DNA from: an uncultured Alteromonadaceae bacterium
GTDB taxonomy: Bacteria; Pseudomonadota; Gammaproteobacteria; Enterobacterales; Alteromonadaceae
Assembly: GCA_947501935.1 (NCBI GenBank)
Contig: CANMXU010000013.1
Location: 54,770-118,769 of the forward strand
Length of the DNA stretch: 64,000 bases
Reading direction: 5' to 3'
Below are positions 38,018-47,679 of the stretch, one piece after another. A model generated the notes under the pieces. The model made no database searches. It worked only from the letters and a program-made list of their open reading frames with translations, and was not told where the DNA came from. Within the stretch, counting starts at the first letter, position 1, and each line of letters begins with the position of its first letter. Made by a program: the position numbers and the translations under genes.

Positions 38018-39958
38018 TTACTTAATCGCTTTTAGCCAGATAGCCTGTCCACCGCCAGCAGCTAAGGACATAGTTAACTCATCGCTAAAGTTTAGCTTGC
38101 TGCGTTTAACTTGATAAGTTTCACGCTGCGTTTCAAAATGACTGCTCTCAGTATCAGCATAAATACGCGCATCATAGTCAAACTGTTCACTTAAAAATGT
38201 TAATGGTAAATCCAACACCCTTGATGTCTCGTTATTTGCAGCACCAACAAACCAGTCATCGCCACTGCGACGCGCAATAACCAACACCTCATTTAAATGA
38301 TTAACAATAACTTTAGATTCGTCCCAAGTAGCAGGCATATTTTTAATAAATTCAAATAAATCAGCTTTGCTTTCATAACTTTCGGGTGAGTCTGGTAAAA
38401 TAATAAGCCCTGAGAAAGTTATTAAGGTACGAGCAACTTCACCTGCTACCGTGGTATAAACTTCCTTGCGAACATATTTTCTACTAGCGACGAGTTCATC
38501 CAACTTAAAAAAACCATTGCTCATATCTAATGGACCGGCAATCATATTCAAATTCATCATGGCTAAGAAGTCAGAGGGCGTAAATGAACGACCAGAATCA
38601 GTTTGGGCGTGTACATATTCACGTGTTAACCAATTAGGATAAGTACGTCGTAGCCCTGTTGGCGAAATAGGACTGTCGTGGAAATTAATCAATAATTTAT
38701 GCTTTGCTGCTAATTCAACAACCTTAAGTGTTTTACGCACTTTTTCTTGGCCAACGGATTTCATAAAACCGTACTTAACCCCTGCAGCCCCCCATGCCGA
38801 ATATGTTTCAAATAACTTATCTAAGTCATGGTAATAACTTGCTTTATCATTTACATATAAAATAAAACCAATACCTTTTGCATTTGCTTCACTAATCAGT
38901 TTTCGAATATTTAGGCCAGGCTTTTCTGTATAAGGATCACTTTTGACATCATGCTCAGCTCCATACCAATTGGCATCGATCATTATATAATCAACCTGGT
39001 TATTTTGTGCGCCTGTGATGAATCGCTGTAATGAGTCATAGTTAATCTCATAAGCTTCTGATTCACTATACTTTTCGCCGCGTACACGCCAATCCCAAAA
39101 AGACTTACCCGGCTTAATCCAGCTAGTGTCTTTGATTTGTGAAGCAGGAGATAAGTTTGTTAATATACTGCTGGTAAGAAAATCAGAGGGGTTTGCAGAC
39201 AAATAAACTACACGCCAACTGGTTGAGTGATTATCAACAAAATATTCTGGCGATGCCTTACTCACTTTGAGACCATATTGGTCTGTTTTATTTTGACTCA
39301 GCTGCATTGGTGAGCCGTCAATTAATGCTGCTTCATGTATAGCAATATGCAAGCCCTTCTTGGGCTGTAACCTGACAGGAATATTCAAAGTATTTACCGT
39401 ACTCAAGTTATTGTTAACTAACGGTGCATTTTCATCTCGATAGCTATGTGTTTGATAGTCCTTAATAAAATTAAACTCAGAATGTTCTGAAATTAAGGTA
39501 TCAGCCCCCTGAGCAGTAATAATATATCGAAAAGCGATGCCATCATTAAACACCTTAAATTCAATACTTAACTGTTCAGTAACATCGAGTGCATCCTCAA
39601 AAGTTAACACTAACGAATTATGGTTATCACGCACTTGACTAAACTGCCCCCAGACAGTACTCCTTAAAGCATTGCTAGCAGCATGTTTGCTCTGAACAAG
39701 GTTAACTTGTCTAAAGCGTTTAGATTCAAGCAGCACCGCAAGCTTTGAAGACTTGACAATAATTTTACCGTCAACTTTTACACTGTAATTTGCACCTGAC
39801 TCCGTTGCTTGTACGGTAAGATTTACATGGCGATCTGGAGAGTTAACCGTATAATTTTTATTATTCCTTTCTGCCTGACTTGGTAACACAGTGATGCCAA
39901 TCAATAAATAAAATAACGCCAATATAGTATTTTTAATGGTTGTTGTGACATTTTGCAT
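38018..39958 (-). CDS. GH97-family glycosidase (alpha-galactosidase/alpha-glucosidase type), atypical active site
   Basis: A 646-residue exported protein (signal about 1-29). N-terminal beta-super-sandwich (about 35-275), catalytic barrel (about 280-560; WDWRVRGEKYSESEAY, DYIMIDANWYGAEHD, TGLRRTYPNWLTREYVHA), C-terminal beta domain (about 565-646). GH97 holds inverting alpha-glucosidases and retaining alpha-galactosidases. As I recall, most members read VK-x-DFM at the strand-4 end; here it is VKYGFM, with G397 where the acidic residue is expected, and the following strand reads INFHDSPISPTG rather than VDFHGAYKPTG. It therefore belongs to a divergent subgroup with unclear mechanism. Nine bp below a sulfatase gene. 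Confidence 0.8.
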   Translation of the reverse strand: MQNVTTTIKNTILALFYLLIGITVLPSQAERNNKNYTVNSPDRHVNLTVQATESGANYSVKVDGKIIVKSSKLAVLLESKRFRQVNLVQSKHAASNALRSTVWGQFSQVRDNHNSLVLTFEDALDVTEQLSIEFKVFNDGIAFRYIITAQGADTLISEHSEFNFIKDYQTHSYRDENAPLVNNNLSTVNTLNIPVRLQPKKGLHIAIHEAALIDGSPMQLSQNKTDQYGLKVSKASPEYFVDNHSTSWRVVYLSANPSDFLTSSILTNLSPASQIKDTSWIKPGKSFWDWRVRGEKYSESEAYEINYDSLQRFITGAQNNQVDYIMIDANWYGAEHDVKSDPYTEKPGLNIRKLISEANAKGIGFILYVNDKASYYHDLDKLFETYSAWGAAGVKYGFMKSVGQEKVRKTLKVVELAAKHKLLINFHDSPISPTGLRRTYPNWLTREYVHAQTDSGRSFTPSDFLAMMNLNMIAGPLDMSNGFFKLDELVASRKYVRKEVYTTVAGEVARTLITFSGLIILPDSPESYESKADLFEFIKNMPATWDESKVIVNHLNEVLVIARRSGDDWFVGAANNETSRVLDLPLTFLSEQFDYDARIYADTESSHFETQRETYQVKRSKLNFSDELTMSLAAGGGQAIWLKAIK

Positions 39959-39967
39959 TGCGCATTC

Positions 39968-41494
39968 CTATAATCTAGTTGACGAAAAGTCTCTAGCAGA
40001 GTTTAAGTGTATTAATAGTTTCCGAACACGCTCTGGCATTGTGTTCGCTAAGTTATGCTGTTCTTGCGGATCATCTTTTAAATTATATAATTGGTAATTC
40101 ACTTCACCCTTTTCATTAATACGCGCTGGTAAAGTGAAACCACCAGAGCCTTGACCTTCAATTAATTTCCAATCCCCCTTTCTAATAGCAAACATACCAT
40201 CTAAAGAATGATGAATGAGCGGTACATCACGTTGCTCGGTTTTAGTCTGCCCCAGTAGTGACTGTAAAAAGCTAACACTATCGGCCGCTTGGTTTTCTTT
40301 AAATTCTTTTGGTAAGGAATATCCAACAATATCGGAAAAAGTTGCAAATAAATCTGTTAAAACAACTTGTTTATTAGTTTGAATGTTTTTAGGAATATTA
40401 TTTGGCCAGCGAGCAATAAAGGGGACTCTATGACCACCTTCATGGATATCAGCTTTTTGTCCTCGCAGGTTTCCATTAGCTAAATGCGAGAACTCGGCAA
40501 TATCCTCAGGCACCCAATGGGCACCATTATCTGAGGTGAAAATAATAAGGGTATCTTCTTTTAAGCCTTTATCTTCCAATTTACTATTTATCTTGCCAAC
40601 AACATCATCAACTTGCATAGCAAAATCACCATAATGACCAGCCTTACTTTTACCGCGAAATTCTTTTGTTGCCAACCAAGGGGTATGCGGCGCAGTTAAG
40701 GCAAAATAGAGAAAAAATGGCTTAGCTTTATTGTTCGCTTGTTTATCTATATATGACAAAGCTTTAGTAGTTATATTGGGTAATACGTTTTCATGAACAA
40801 AATCCTCGGCTATCAGACCTTTACGCCAAAAACCTTGGCCACCTACTCGCTTACTATAGCTAGCATCAATAAGTTTACCAGTTAACGGAGAATACGGTCG
40901 GCCATTTTCTACATATAAATAAGGTTTCATATCAAGCGAGGCGGGCACACCATAAAAATAATCAAAGCCAACTTCATTAGGCCCCGGTGATAAACGGCTA
41001 AATACATCTCCAACATTTTTAGTGGTATCGGCCGATGAGCCAAAATAGTCTGCCTCACTCTCTCCCATACCTAAATGCCACTTACCTATTGCCGCGGTAT
41101 GATAGCCTTTGCTTTGTAACATAGCTGGTAATGTCAACAGCTGCGACTCAATCAATAAAGGTGAATACCCCCAGGTAACACCAGACTTTAACCGTGAACG
41201 CCATGCATATCGACCAGTTAATAACGAATAACGACTTGGAGTGCAAACAGAAGAAGCAGTATGCACATCATTAAAGCGTACACCAGCCTCCGCTAACTTA
41301 TTAATATTTGGTGTAAAAACCTTACTTTTATCATTGTACGCCTGAATATCACCATATCCCATATCATCAGCGAGTATAATAATAATATTCGGTTGCTGGG
41401 CTGCACACACCGTATTAATTGATATTAGCGTTACACAGAAAATAAAACTTATTTTTAGTTTACATTGCAACCATTTCATCATTAATAAATTCAT
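39968..41494 (-). CDS. S1-family arylsulfatase-A-type sulfatase, secreted
   Basis: A sulfatase of 508 residues counted from MNLLMMKWLQ (ATG 41494-41492), which has a strong GAGGGGAG Shine-Dalgarno; the longer open frame to 41593 would overlap the operator at 41537 and adds a useless leader. Signal about 1-31 (...VCAAQQ). Motifs: IILADDMGYGD, SSVCTPSRYSLLTGRYAWR with formylglycine C84, GKWHLGMGE, FDYFYGVPASLDM, FTSDNGAHW. It is the same subtype as the sulfatase at 30890-32380. First gene of the sulfatase-GH97-GH141-like operon. Confidence 0.92.
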   Translation of the reverse strand: MNLLMMKWLQCKLKISFIFCVTLISINTVCAAQQPNIIIILADDMGYGDIQAYNDKSKVFTPNINKLAEAGVRFNDVHTASSVCTPSRYSLLTGRYAWRSRLKSGVTWGYSPLLIESQLLTLPAMLQSKGYHTAAIGKWHLGMGESEADYFGSSADTTKNVGDVFSRLSPGPNEVGFDYFYGVPASLDMKPYLYVENGRPYSPLTGKLIDASYSKRVGGQGFWRKGLIAEDFVHENVLPNITTKALSYIDKQANNKAKPFFLYFALTAPHTPWLATKEFRGKSKAGHYGDFAMQVDDVVGKINSKLEDKGLKEDTLIIFTSDNGAHWVPEDIAEFSHLANGNLRGQKADIHEGGHRVPFIARWPNNIPKNIQTNKQVVLTDLFATFSDIVGYSLPKEFKENQAADSVSFLQSLLGQTKTEQRDVPLIHHSLDGMFAIRKGDWKLIEGQGSGGFTLPARINEKGEVNYQLYNLKDDPQEQHNLANTMPERVRKLLIHLNSARDFSSTRL

Positions 41495-41536
41495 AAGGGC
41501 TCCCCTCGGGTTAGTAATCGTACTTAGAAAGGAGAA

Positions 41537-41550
41537 TATTAACGCTACCA
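41537..41550. promoter_or_regulatory. LacI-like operator TATTAACGCTACCA
   Basis: 13 of 14 positions agree with the degenerate motif TGNTARCGYTANCA; 43 bp upstream of the proposed start of the sulfatase operon. Confidence 0.5.
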
Positions 41551-41715
41551 CCCAATCATCAGTGTTATTTATACGATAATATATCAAAAACAAAAACTCA
41601 AGGACTTTGACGTATATTTAAATATAAAAAAACACTTAAATCAAACATCCCAGTATTAACCCTAAACAAACAATAGATTACTGAGAGGACGTATCACCAA
41701 GAAACAGAATAAAAA

Positions 41716-41729
41716 AGTTAACGCTATCA
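41716..41729. promoter_or_regulatory. LacI-like operator AGTTAACGCTATCA
   Basis: 13 of 14 positions agree with TGNTARCGYTANCA; 179 bp above the site at 41537 (start to start). Paired spacing like that of a looping repressor (inference). Confidence 0.45.
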
Positions 41730-41970
41730 TTAAGCGTAATCACGAACAACGACTGGAGTTTTTACCTATTAGCAGCAGATACAAGTTTTATATTTATAAC
41801 TTAAGTTTAAAGATGAGAACTTCAAGTGCACCTTTAAGCTAACCCTTCCCCCCAAAAAAATACTTACCGTCATGTAAAACTGCCAAAAAAGATGAAAACA
41901 AATATGTCGCCGGTTAAGTACCTACTACATCAAGCATTCCAGTTCAATATAAGCCGTTAAAGTGAAACTA

Positions 41971-42011
<41 letters not shown>

Positions 42012-42029
42012 CGACTGCTGGCTTTGTAA

Positions 42030-42255
42030 TGGTCAATTAAAACGGGAGAGATCTTAAGCCACTTTGTTTAATTCATTATATTTCTGATGCGGTGTCATAT
42101 AATCAATACCTGAATGACGACGTTTATAATTATAAAATTGAATATAGTTTTCAACTTCACTCACTACTGATTGGTGATTTGTAAAACTCAGATGATTTAG
42201 TCTTTCCGTTTTTAAACTTCTAAAAAAACGCTCCATTGGTGCATTGACGCTCCTA
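42030..42255 (-). mobile_element. IS3-family remnant (OrfB C-terminus)
   Basis: A 60-codon frame at 42054-42236 encodes only the end of an IS3 Orf[15 protein letters not shown] with the catalytic Glu, then IQFYNYKRRHSGIDYMTP. The two catalytic Asp are absent. Cut on the right by the IS110 remnant at about 42255. Confidence 0.8.
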
Positions 42256-43168
42256 TGTAAACACCTGTCGTGATTCTGTCAGATCTTTGCAGATAACTGG
42301 AAATAACTCCCTGGCGATATATCGCTTTAAGCACCGTTGAATCTCTTTAGTTTTAAGACCTTCATGCGTTCGTTTTTCCGTGTATTGAATAGTTCTAGCG
42401 TCGGATCTCATTCTGATTAGGGCTACTGTCCATAGCGCATTATTGGCTTCTCTTGAGCCGCCACGGTTTAAACGGTGACGTTGCTTCTTACCGGATAATG
42501 GTTCTAAGGGATTAACGCCAAACAGAGCAGCAAACGACGACTCTTTTTTTAAACGTTCGGGATTGTCACCAGCAGTAACTAATAAGGTTGCGGCTACATA
42601 TGGGCCGACACCATATTGTGTTATTAAGCTACCAGCAGCAGATTTAGTCAATTTTTTAGGCTGCCCATCGATGAGTTTAAGTTCCTCCTTTAAGTTCAAC
42701 CTACGTGACGATAGAAGCTTCAGCATAGCGGATAAGGTTTGCAGCATAACTGAGTCACCTAAAGAAGTGATGCTACTACACAGCGAAATGCATTTAGTTG
42801 TTGATGGTACTAAGTAACTTTCTCTGACTACATAAGGAGCACTCACCAGTAATGCCCGTATTTGATTTATCAATTGTGTTTTCGCTTTAACAGCACTACG
42901 CCTTGCAATAAGTAAATATCTCAACGCTTCAACTAAGCCATCATGAGTTTTTAGGAATCGCTTTTGATTCGTTAGCAAAAACCGACCGGGCTGCGTTTTC
43001 AGCATCAGTAGGGGCTGACTTCCCAACTAACTTGCTTTTCGCTCTGTTAGGCCGATTAACTTCATAAACATCAACATCAACATCAATACCATTATCAAGT
43101 AAATAATGGCACAAACCAGCACCATATGTAACGGTACCTTCAAGCCCTGCATACATTTCTGAACGTAA
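42253..43168 (-). pseudogene. IS110-family transposase, truncated and frameshifted
   Basis: The N-terminal part reads GLEGTVTYGAGLCHYLLDNG and EVNRPNRAKSKLVGKSAPTD (frame from about 43168), then a frameshift near 42960 leads into HDGLVEALRYLLIARRSAVK and the Transposase_20 C-terminal domain (YGVGPYVAATLLVTAGDNPE, GVNPLEP, HRLNRGGSREANNALW). The first acidic residue of the DEDD nuclease is missing at the truncated start. A small in-frame duplication DVDVDVYEV is also visible. The element interrupts a GH29 fragment on its upstream side. Inactive. Confidence 0.85.
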
Positions 43169-43345
43169 CATGATCCATTCAGCAGAAGCAGGCTTGTCTT
43201 GATAGTTACCCGCAGGTACCGAATATAGGCCCCAGTTAATAAACATGCCAAATAGAGCTTCTCGCCACCATGCCATACGTTCATTTCTTTGCCCCTGACT
43301 TTCTAATTCGGGAGCGATCCAAGTAGAGCGTTGTATAGATTGAGT
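43169..43345 (-). pseudogene. GH29 alpha-L-fucosidase N-terminal fragment
   Basis: The frame reads STWIAPELESQGQRNERMAW, then WWREALFGMFINWGLYSVPA and GNYQDKPASAEWIM, after which the IS110 sequence begins at 43168. This is the start of a GH29 mature domain (compare QWWRDARFGIFVHWG in the intact gene), but from a different GH29 subtype (PAGxYxxK...AEWIM rather than PAY...AEWYW). HWG is changed to NWG. The rest of the gene is not found beyond the IS remnants. Confidence 0.8.
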
Positions 43346-43425
43346 AGATTAAGCTGGCTGTGAATCCCCGCTGGTACCTTATGACTACAAGCAGCAAGGT
43401 TTAATAGTAGCCGAATTCATATACT

Positions 43426-44473
43426 AAGTGCGACACCCAATTTAATAAAAACGATGAACTGCTATATCCTTAGTTTTTTGCTCCCGCCAAGAAGTAAAAC
43501 CCTATGAAATACAAGCAGCTCACCGAAGGTGATAGATATACGTTAGCCGCGTTAAAAAGGCAAGGCCTAAGCTTTGCTAATATTGCGAAAGCGATGAATA
43601 GAGATAAAAGCACCATTTATCGAGAAGTAAACCGTAACAGTTGCTGAATTATTGATGGCTCTTACCGTCCGAGTAAAGCACAAAGAAGGGCACGAGCACG
43701 GCGCAGACGTTCACGTAGAAACCAGCATTTTACATCACAAGATTATAAAGAAGTTAGACGACTAATACGCAAAGATTGGAGTCCAGAGCAAATAACAGGT
43801 CACTTAAAAAAAGAAGGTAAACGCTCCTTTAGCCATGAAACGATTTATCGCTATATTTGGCGAGATAAACGAAACGGCGGCACCCTATGGAAACATTTAC
43901 GCTGCGCACAAAAACGAAGAAGAAAACGGTATAAGGCCTACGATAGCCGCGGCAGGCTTGCTGATAGCGAAATATCGCAGAGCGTCCTGCAGAGATAGAA
44001 ACACGAAAAACACAAGGGCACTGGGAAATTGATACTGTGATGGGAAAAGGCTCTATACACTGCATTGTGATACTGGTTGAACGTAAAACAGGCTACACAT
44101 TGATTGGCCAACTTAATGACCGAACGACGAAATCAACCAACAAGCGAACCATTAAACTGATGAGTAAAATGCCAAACCAATTTAAAACAATCACGGCTGA
44201 TAATGGCACTGAATTTCATCAGTATAAAAAGATAGAGGAAGCAACTAACTGCCCATATTACTTTGCTAATCCTCATCACTCCTGGGAGCGAGGTACGAAT
44301 GAAAATACCAACGGTTTAATCAGGCAATATTTAGTGAAAGGAACTTCGATGGAAGGATTAACTCAGCAACGATGTAATATCATCGCTGCCAAATTAAATA
44401 CACGACCAAGAAAACGACTTGGCTATACAACACCAGAGGAATGCTTTTATGAATAATTACTTTTGTTGCACTT
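43426..44473 (+). mobile_element. IS30-family insertion sequence, inactivated
   Basis: About 1048 bp. Both ends, read inward, begin AAGTGC and then (G/A)ACA. It carries a single transposase gene (43504-44456) that is broken. Lies between a GH29 fragment and the FAH hydrolase gene. Confidence 0.7.
43504..44456 (+). pseudogene. IS30-family transposase with nonsense and frameshift
   Basis: From ATG 43504 the frame gives MKYKQLTEGDRYTLAALKRQ and the HTH ANIAKAMNRDKSTIYREVNRN, then a TGA at codon 48 (43645-43647), probably from CGA. The frame continues through SPEQITGHLKKEGKRSFSHE to about 43980, where it shifts; ERPAEIETRKTQGHWEID (first catalytic Asp), TADNGTEFHQY (second Asp) and ERGTNENTNGLIRQY (Glu) follow in the new frame. 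All DDE residues survive but the protein cannot be made whole. Confidence 0.85.
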
Positions 44474-44594
44474 CAAAGTTGATACTAAGGTAGAGTTGCG
44501 CACAAAACAGTGATCTTTATTCTTTTAACATTCATCATTTTGACTTTTATTTAAGCGGGTTTACACGCTATTTATCAATAGATAAATCCGTATT

Positions 44595-44633
44595 AAAAAA
44601 GCCCTTAAACTATTGATTAATTTAAGAGCTTTC
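44595..44633 (-). terminator. Rho-independent terminator after the FAH-family gene
   Basis: On the minus strand, AAGCTCTTAAA and TTTAAGGGCTT pair (one G-T type mismatch) around an 11-nt loop, followed by a run of T. It is 38 bp below the stop codon at 44672. Confidence 0.75.
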
Positions 44634-44671
44634 ATGACTAATTAACTTATCAGTAAAGCTTATTGAATAAG

Positions 44672-45508
44672 CTAAAGCTTAACAACTTGTTGCTGTTCAC
44701 CTAAGCCTTCGATACCTAAGCGCATAACGTCACCTTCTTTTAAATAAATTGGTGGGTTAAAGCCTAAGCCAACACCTGGAGGCGTGCCGGTGCTGATCAC
44801 ATCACCAGGTTGTAAGCTCATAAATTGACTAATGTAGCTCACTAAGAATGGTACTTTATAAACCATGGTATTAGTATTACCATCTTGTACTCGTTTACCG
44901 TTTACTTCTAACCAAATCTTACGATTGTTACCGTCGCCTGCTTCATCTGTCGTTAATAGGAAAGGTCCCATTGGCCCGAAAGTATCGCAGCCCTTGCCTT
45001 TCATCCACTGACCTTCTTTTTCAAGTTGATAAGCGCGCTCAGATAAGTCATTCATTACACATAAGCCTGCAACATGATCCATCGCATCTTCTTCAGAAAC
45101 ATAACGAGCCTCTTTGCCGATCACTACTGCCAATTCAACTTCCCAATCAGACTTCTCTGATTGTGGTGGTAAAATCACATCGTCATTAGCACCTTGTAAT
45201 GATGACGTTGCTTTAGCAAATAACACAGGTTCAACTGGCACTTCCATGCCCGACTCTGCCGCATGATCTGCGTAATTCAAACCAACACAAATACACTTGC
45301 CTACGGTAGCAACAGGTTTACCAAAACGCTGTTCGCCTTCAACAAGCGGTAAAGATTGCTCATCAAGTGTTTTAAGTTGTTCGATACCACCGGCAAGTAT
45401 TTTACTGTCGATGTCATTGATAATTCCGGATAAATCTCTTAATTTACCTGCTTTATCGATTAATCCCGGCTTCTCTTGCCCTGGAACACCAAAACGTACT
45501 AATTTCAT
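44672..45508 (-). CDS. FAH-family 2,4-diketo-3-deoxy-L-fuconate (or -rhamnonate) hydrolase
   Basis: A 278-residue cytosolic hydrolase of the fumarylacetoacetate hydrolase fold. CVGLNYADHAAE is the family entry motif, EVELAVVIGKEA carries two metal-binding Glu, MNDLSERAYQ the catalytic loop, and TFGPMGPFLLTTDEAG and STGTPPGVGLG are diagnostic of the ulosonic acid hydrolase branch. Known relatives split 2,4-diketo-3-deoxy-L-fuconate or L-rhamnonate into pyruvate and L-lactate, the last step of the non-phosphorylative route. It is about 11 kb from the fucose operon, isolated between IS elements; the IS3 element starts 69 bp upstream, so its original promoter may have been displaced. Confidence 0.88.
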   Translation of the reverse strand: MKLVRFGVPGQEKPGLIDKAGKLRDLSGIINDIDSKILAGGIEQLKTLDEQSLPLVEGEQRFGKPVATVGKCICVGLNYADHAAESGMEVPVEPVLFAKATSSLQGANDDVILPPQSEKSDWEVELAVVIGKEARYVSEEDAMDHVAGLCVMNDLSERAYQLEKEGQWMKGKGCDTFGPMGPFLLTTDEAGDGNNRKIWLEVNGKRVQDGNTNTMVYKVPFLVSYISQFMSLQPGDVISTGTPPGVGLGFNPPIYLKEGDVMRLGIEGLGEQQQVVKL

Positions 45509-45590
45509 AATTGTTTCCTATTTTTATCCTGTTTCTTGTGTAGATTTTTTTGTAAGTTAACTCAGGTACTATCCAATTGATCTGGTCAAG

Positions 45591-46500
45591 CTAAGCCGCA
45601 CACTTTTCTCTTACACTTTCAAACTCAATCGGAGACATATCATTTAACGTCGTATGCAATCTTTCTCTGTTGTAATATTTGATATATTTTTCAACATCTA
45701 TTTGCATGCTATTTCTCGTTAAATGATAAACATGCAACAGCCATTCATTTTTTAAGCTACCAAAGAATCTCTCAACAACAGCATTACCTAAACAAGCACC
45801 ACGGCCACTCATAGAAGCAATAGTGTTATTACGCTTAAGTAAGCTCTGGTAACGCTTACTTGTATATTGAGAGCCTCTATCACTATGAAACATCAAATCT
45901 GCTTTAGGTTGACGTAAGTTTACTTCCATTTGCAACGCTCTCATGGTTAAATCAACCGTCATTCGTTTGCTCAGTGCCCATCCAATAATGCGGCGTGAAT
46001 GTAAATCCATTACAACAGCTAAATACATCCAACCTCGATGCGTTCTCAAATACGTAATATCACCTGCCCAAATTTGATTGGCTTTTCTTGGGGTGAACTG
46101 ACGGTTAAGTAAATTATCTGCAACTAAGTGGCTATGCTTACGCATCGTCGTCACTTTATAAGCAATACGTTGTTTAACAACTAAACCGAGTTTCACCATT
46201 AAGCTTTTTACTCGGCAAATGCCAACATCAAAGCCTTCTTTGCGTAATAGTTTTACCAATGTTCTAGCACCAGCACTTTGGCGACTGGCGTTAAACAATG
46301 ATTTACAACGACGGTAAAGCATCATGTAATAAGCTTTGAAGGCGCTTGAGCCAAGAATAATAAGCGGAACGACTAACATTCATCACTTTGCACAGAGATA
46401 AAATAGGATAAACAATGTGATGCTTTTTAATAAAGTCGTATTTTACTTCATTTCTTTCGCAAAGAAGGCGCTGGCCTTTTTTAATATTTCTCGTTCCATG
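45591..46500 (-). pseudogene. IS3-family transposase OrfB, frameshifted
   Basis: The main frame (45591-46379) contains the integrase core: first Asp in WAGDITYLRT, second in FHSDRGSQYTS, Glu in GNAVVERFFGSLKNE, and the end NRERLHTTLNDMSPIEFE. Its N-terminal part (MNVSRSAYYSWLKRL) is in another frame upstream, so a frameshift near 46330 separates the HTH_21 region from the core. The listed ATG is not the natural start. Confidence 0.8.
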
Positions 46501-46733
46501 AGCAAGCGCTTATTATCTTTTCTAAGCTGAATTAACTCGGTTCACTCGTCTGGTGATAAAGCATCCTCTGAATTTTTAGCGGCTAATTTATCTTTCCAGT
46601 TATAGATTAATTTCGCTGTAATACCTAAAGGTTTAGCTGCTTCAGTAACGCTATAACCTTGCTGAGTGACAAGGGATACGGCTTCTTCTCTGAATTCATC
46701 TGTATATTTTCTAATTGTTCTATTTTGAGTCAT
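46455..46733 (-). pseudogene. IS3-family transposase OrfA with premature stop
   Basis: From ATG 46733 the frame gives an HTH of the Tnp_1 type (YTDEFREEAVSLVTQQGYSV, KLIYNWKDKLA), then a TGA after SPDE at codon 64. Past it the same frame continues TELIQLRKDNKRLLMEREIL and KKASAFFAKEMK, the expected coiled coil and frameshift region (A-run near 46475). A single-base nonsense change would explain it. Confidence 0.8.
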
Positions 46734-46802
46734 GTTGACACTTTAATTTAATGGAATAATTATCCCTTATTAAAGTGTGCGGTGCCATTAGAGCAGATCA
46801 GT

Positions 46803-47235
46803 TAATTACCCTCTTCATACCCCGTCCACATTAAATATTCATCAAAGCCGTGCTTATTCATGGCATGAGGTTTTAGGCGGAAGTCATTCACTTGCCAACT
46901 ACCGCCGTGGCGTAGCCATCACTTTTCATAACCTTGGCAATGCTAGGGTTTGTTTTCCAATCAAAATAACCATAACCCCAACGTGGCGCATCCCATTGAT
47001 TTACCCAACCATTACGGTAAGGGTATTGCCCAGTTAAAAATTAAATACGTGTCGGTGTGCATTGCGGGTTAGCATAGGAAATATCAAAACGCATACCGGT
47101 TCTAGCTAGAGAATAGATATTTGGCTGTTTCACTTCACTGTGACGACTTAATTCAAAACCCCTAATACGAATACTTTTATATATAGAGTACACACAGTAA
47201 ATCCATAAGTCAACATACCCCATGTAAATAAGGGC
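46803..47235 (-). pseudogene. Sulfatase N-terminal remnant (GALNS-like type)
   Basis: On the minus strand: MGYVDL (end of the DDMGYVD metal motif), then degenerate sequence, QPNIYSLARTGMRFDISYAN and PQCTPTR with the formylglycine Cys, an in-frame stop, FLTGQYPYRNGWVNQWDAPR, WGYGYFDWKTNPSIAKVMKS, DGYATAVVGK, a frameshift, and HAMNKHGFDEYLMWTGYEEG, where the IS3 element begins. At least one stop and one frameshift. It is a different sulfatase subtype from the four intact ones. Confidence 0.8.
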
Positions 47236-47675
47236 AAAGTTTTCCAGTTAATTTCCAGGTTCAAGCGTTAAAAGACAGTTATACTTAATAAAAATGTATC
47301 TACGTTCAACAGGTTTCCCCGCGAGCTTGTCCCAAACATAGTCTGATACTTGATAAAACGCTGTTGCTTCCGCCGTTAACGACCAAGGTAATGGTTTATA
47401 CTGTTCCTCCTTGTTAAGCCACGGCCATTTTTCTCTTCGTCATACAAAGGTTTAAAACCAGGATAAACCGGCACATCATAAGTATTTGGTACTTCAATCC
47501 AGTCCATACCATTTAAACGGACAGGATTTTCATGGTTACTCCCCACTACAATTATTTGACTAGTGCCAAAACGCGTACTGTTGTTTTGCCAAACCTTAAG
47601 CATTTTTTCCGAAATTCAGCTATAACATCAGGATACTGATCACTAACATCATTATCTTAATGAGGGTCATTAACC
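47236..47675 (-). pseudogene. Sulfatase C-terminal remnant
   Basis: Minus-strand reading gives VNDPH, a stop, DNDVSDQYPDVIAEFRKK, a frameshift, MLKVWQNNSTRFGTSQIIVV, GSNHENPVRLNGMDWIEVPN and later WPWLNKEEQYKPLPWSLTAE in another frame. LVNDPxED-type text followed by DVSDQYPDVI is the usual C-terminal sulfatase segment; the SQIIVVGSNHENPVRL tail occurs in some sulfatases with an extra C-terminal beta domain. It lies upstream of the N-terminal remnant, so the two halves are in permuted order or come from two genes. Confidence 0.6.
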
Positions 47676-47679
47676 CATT

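Larger units (their letters stand above)
45578..46800 (-). mobile_element. IS3-family insertion sequence, degenerate
   Basis: About 1223 bp; the ends, read inward, begin TGATCTG and share CCGCACACTT by about base 29. It carries orfA with a premature stop and orfB with a frameshift. No clear target duplication. It lies between the FAH gene and a sulfatase remnant. Confidence 0.8.
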
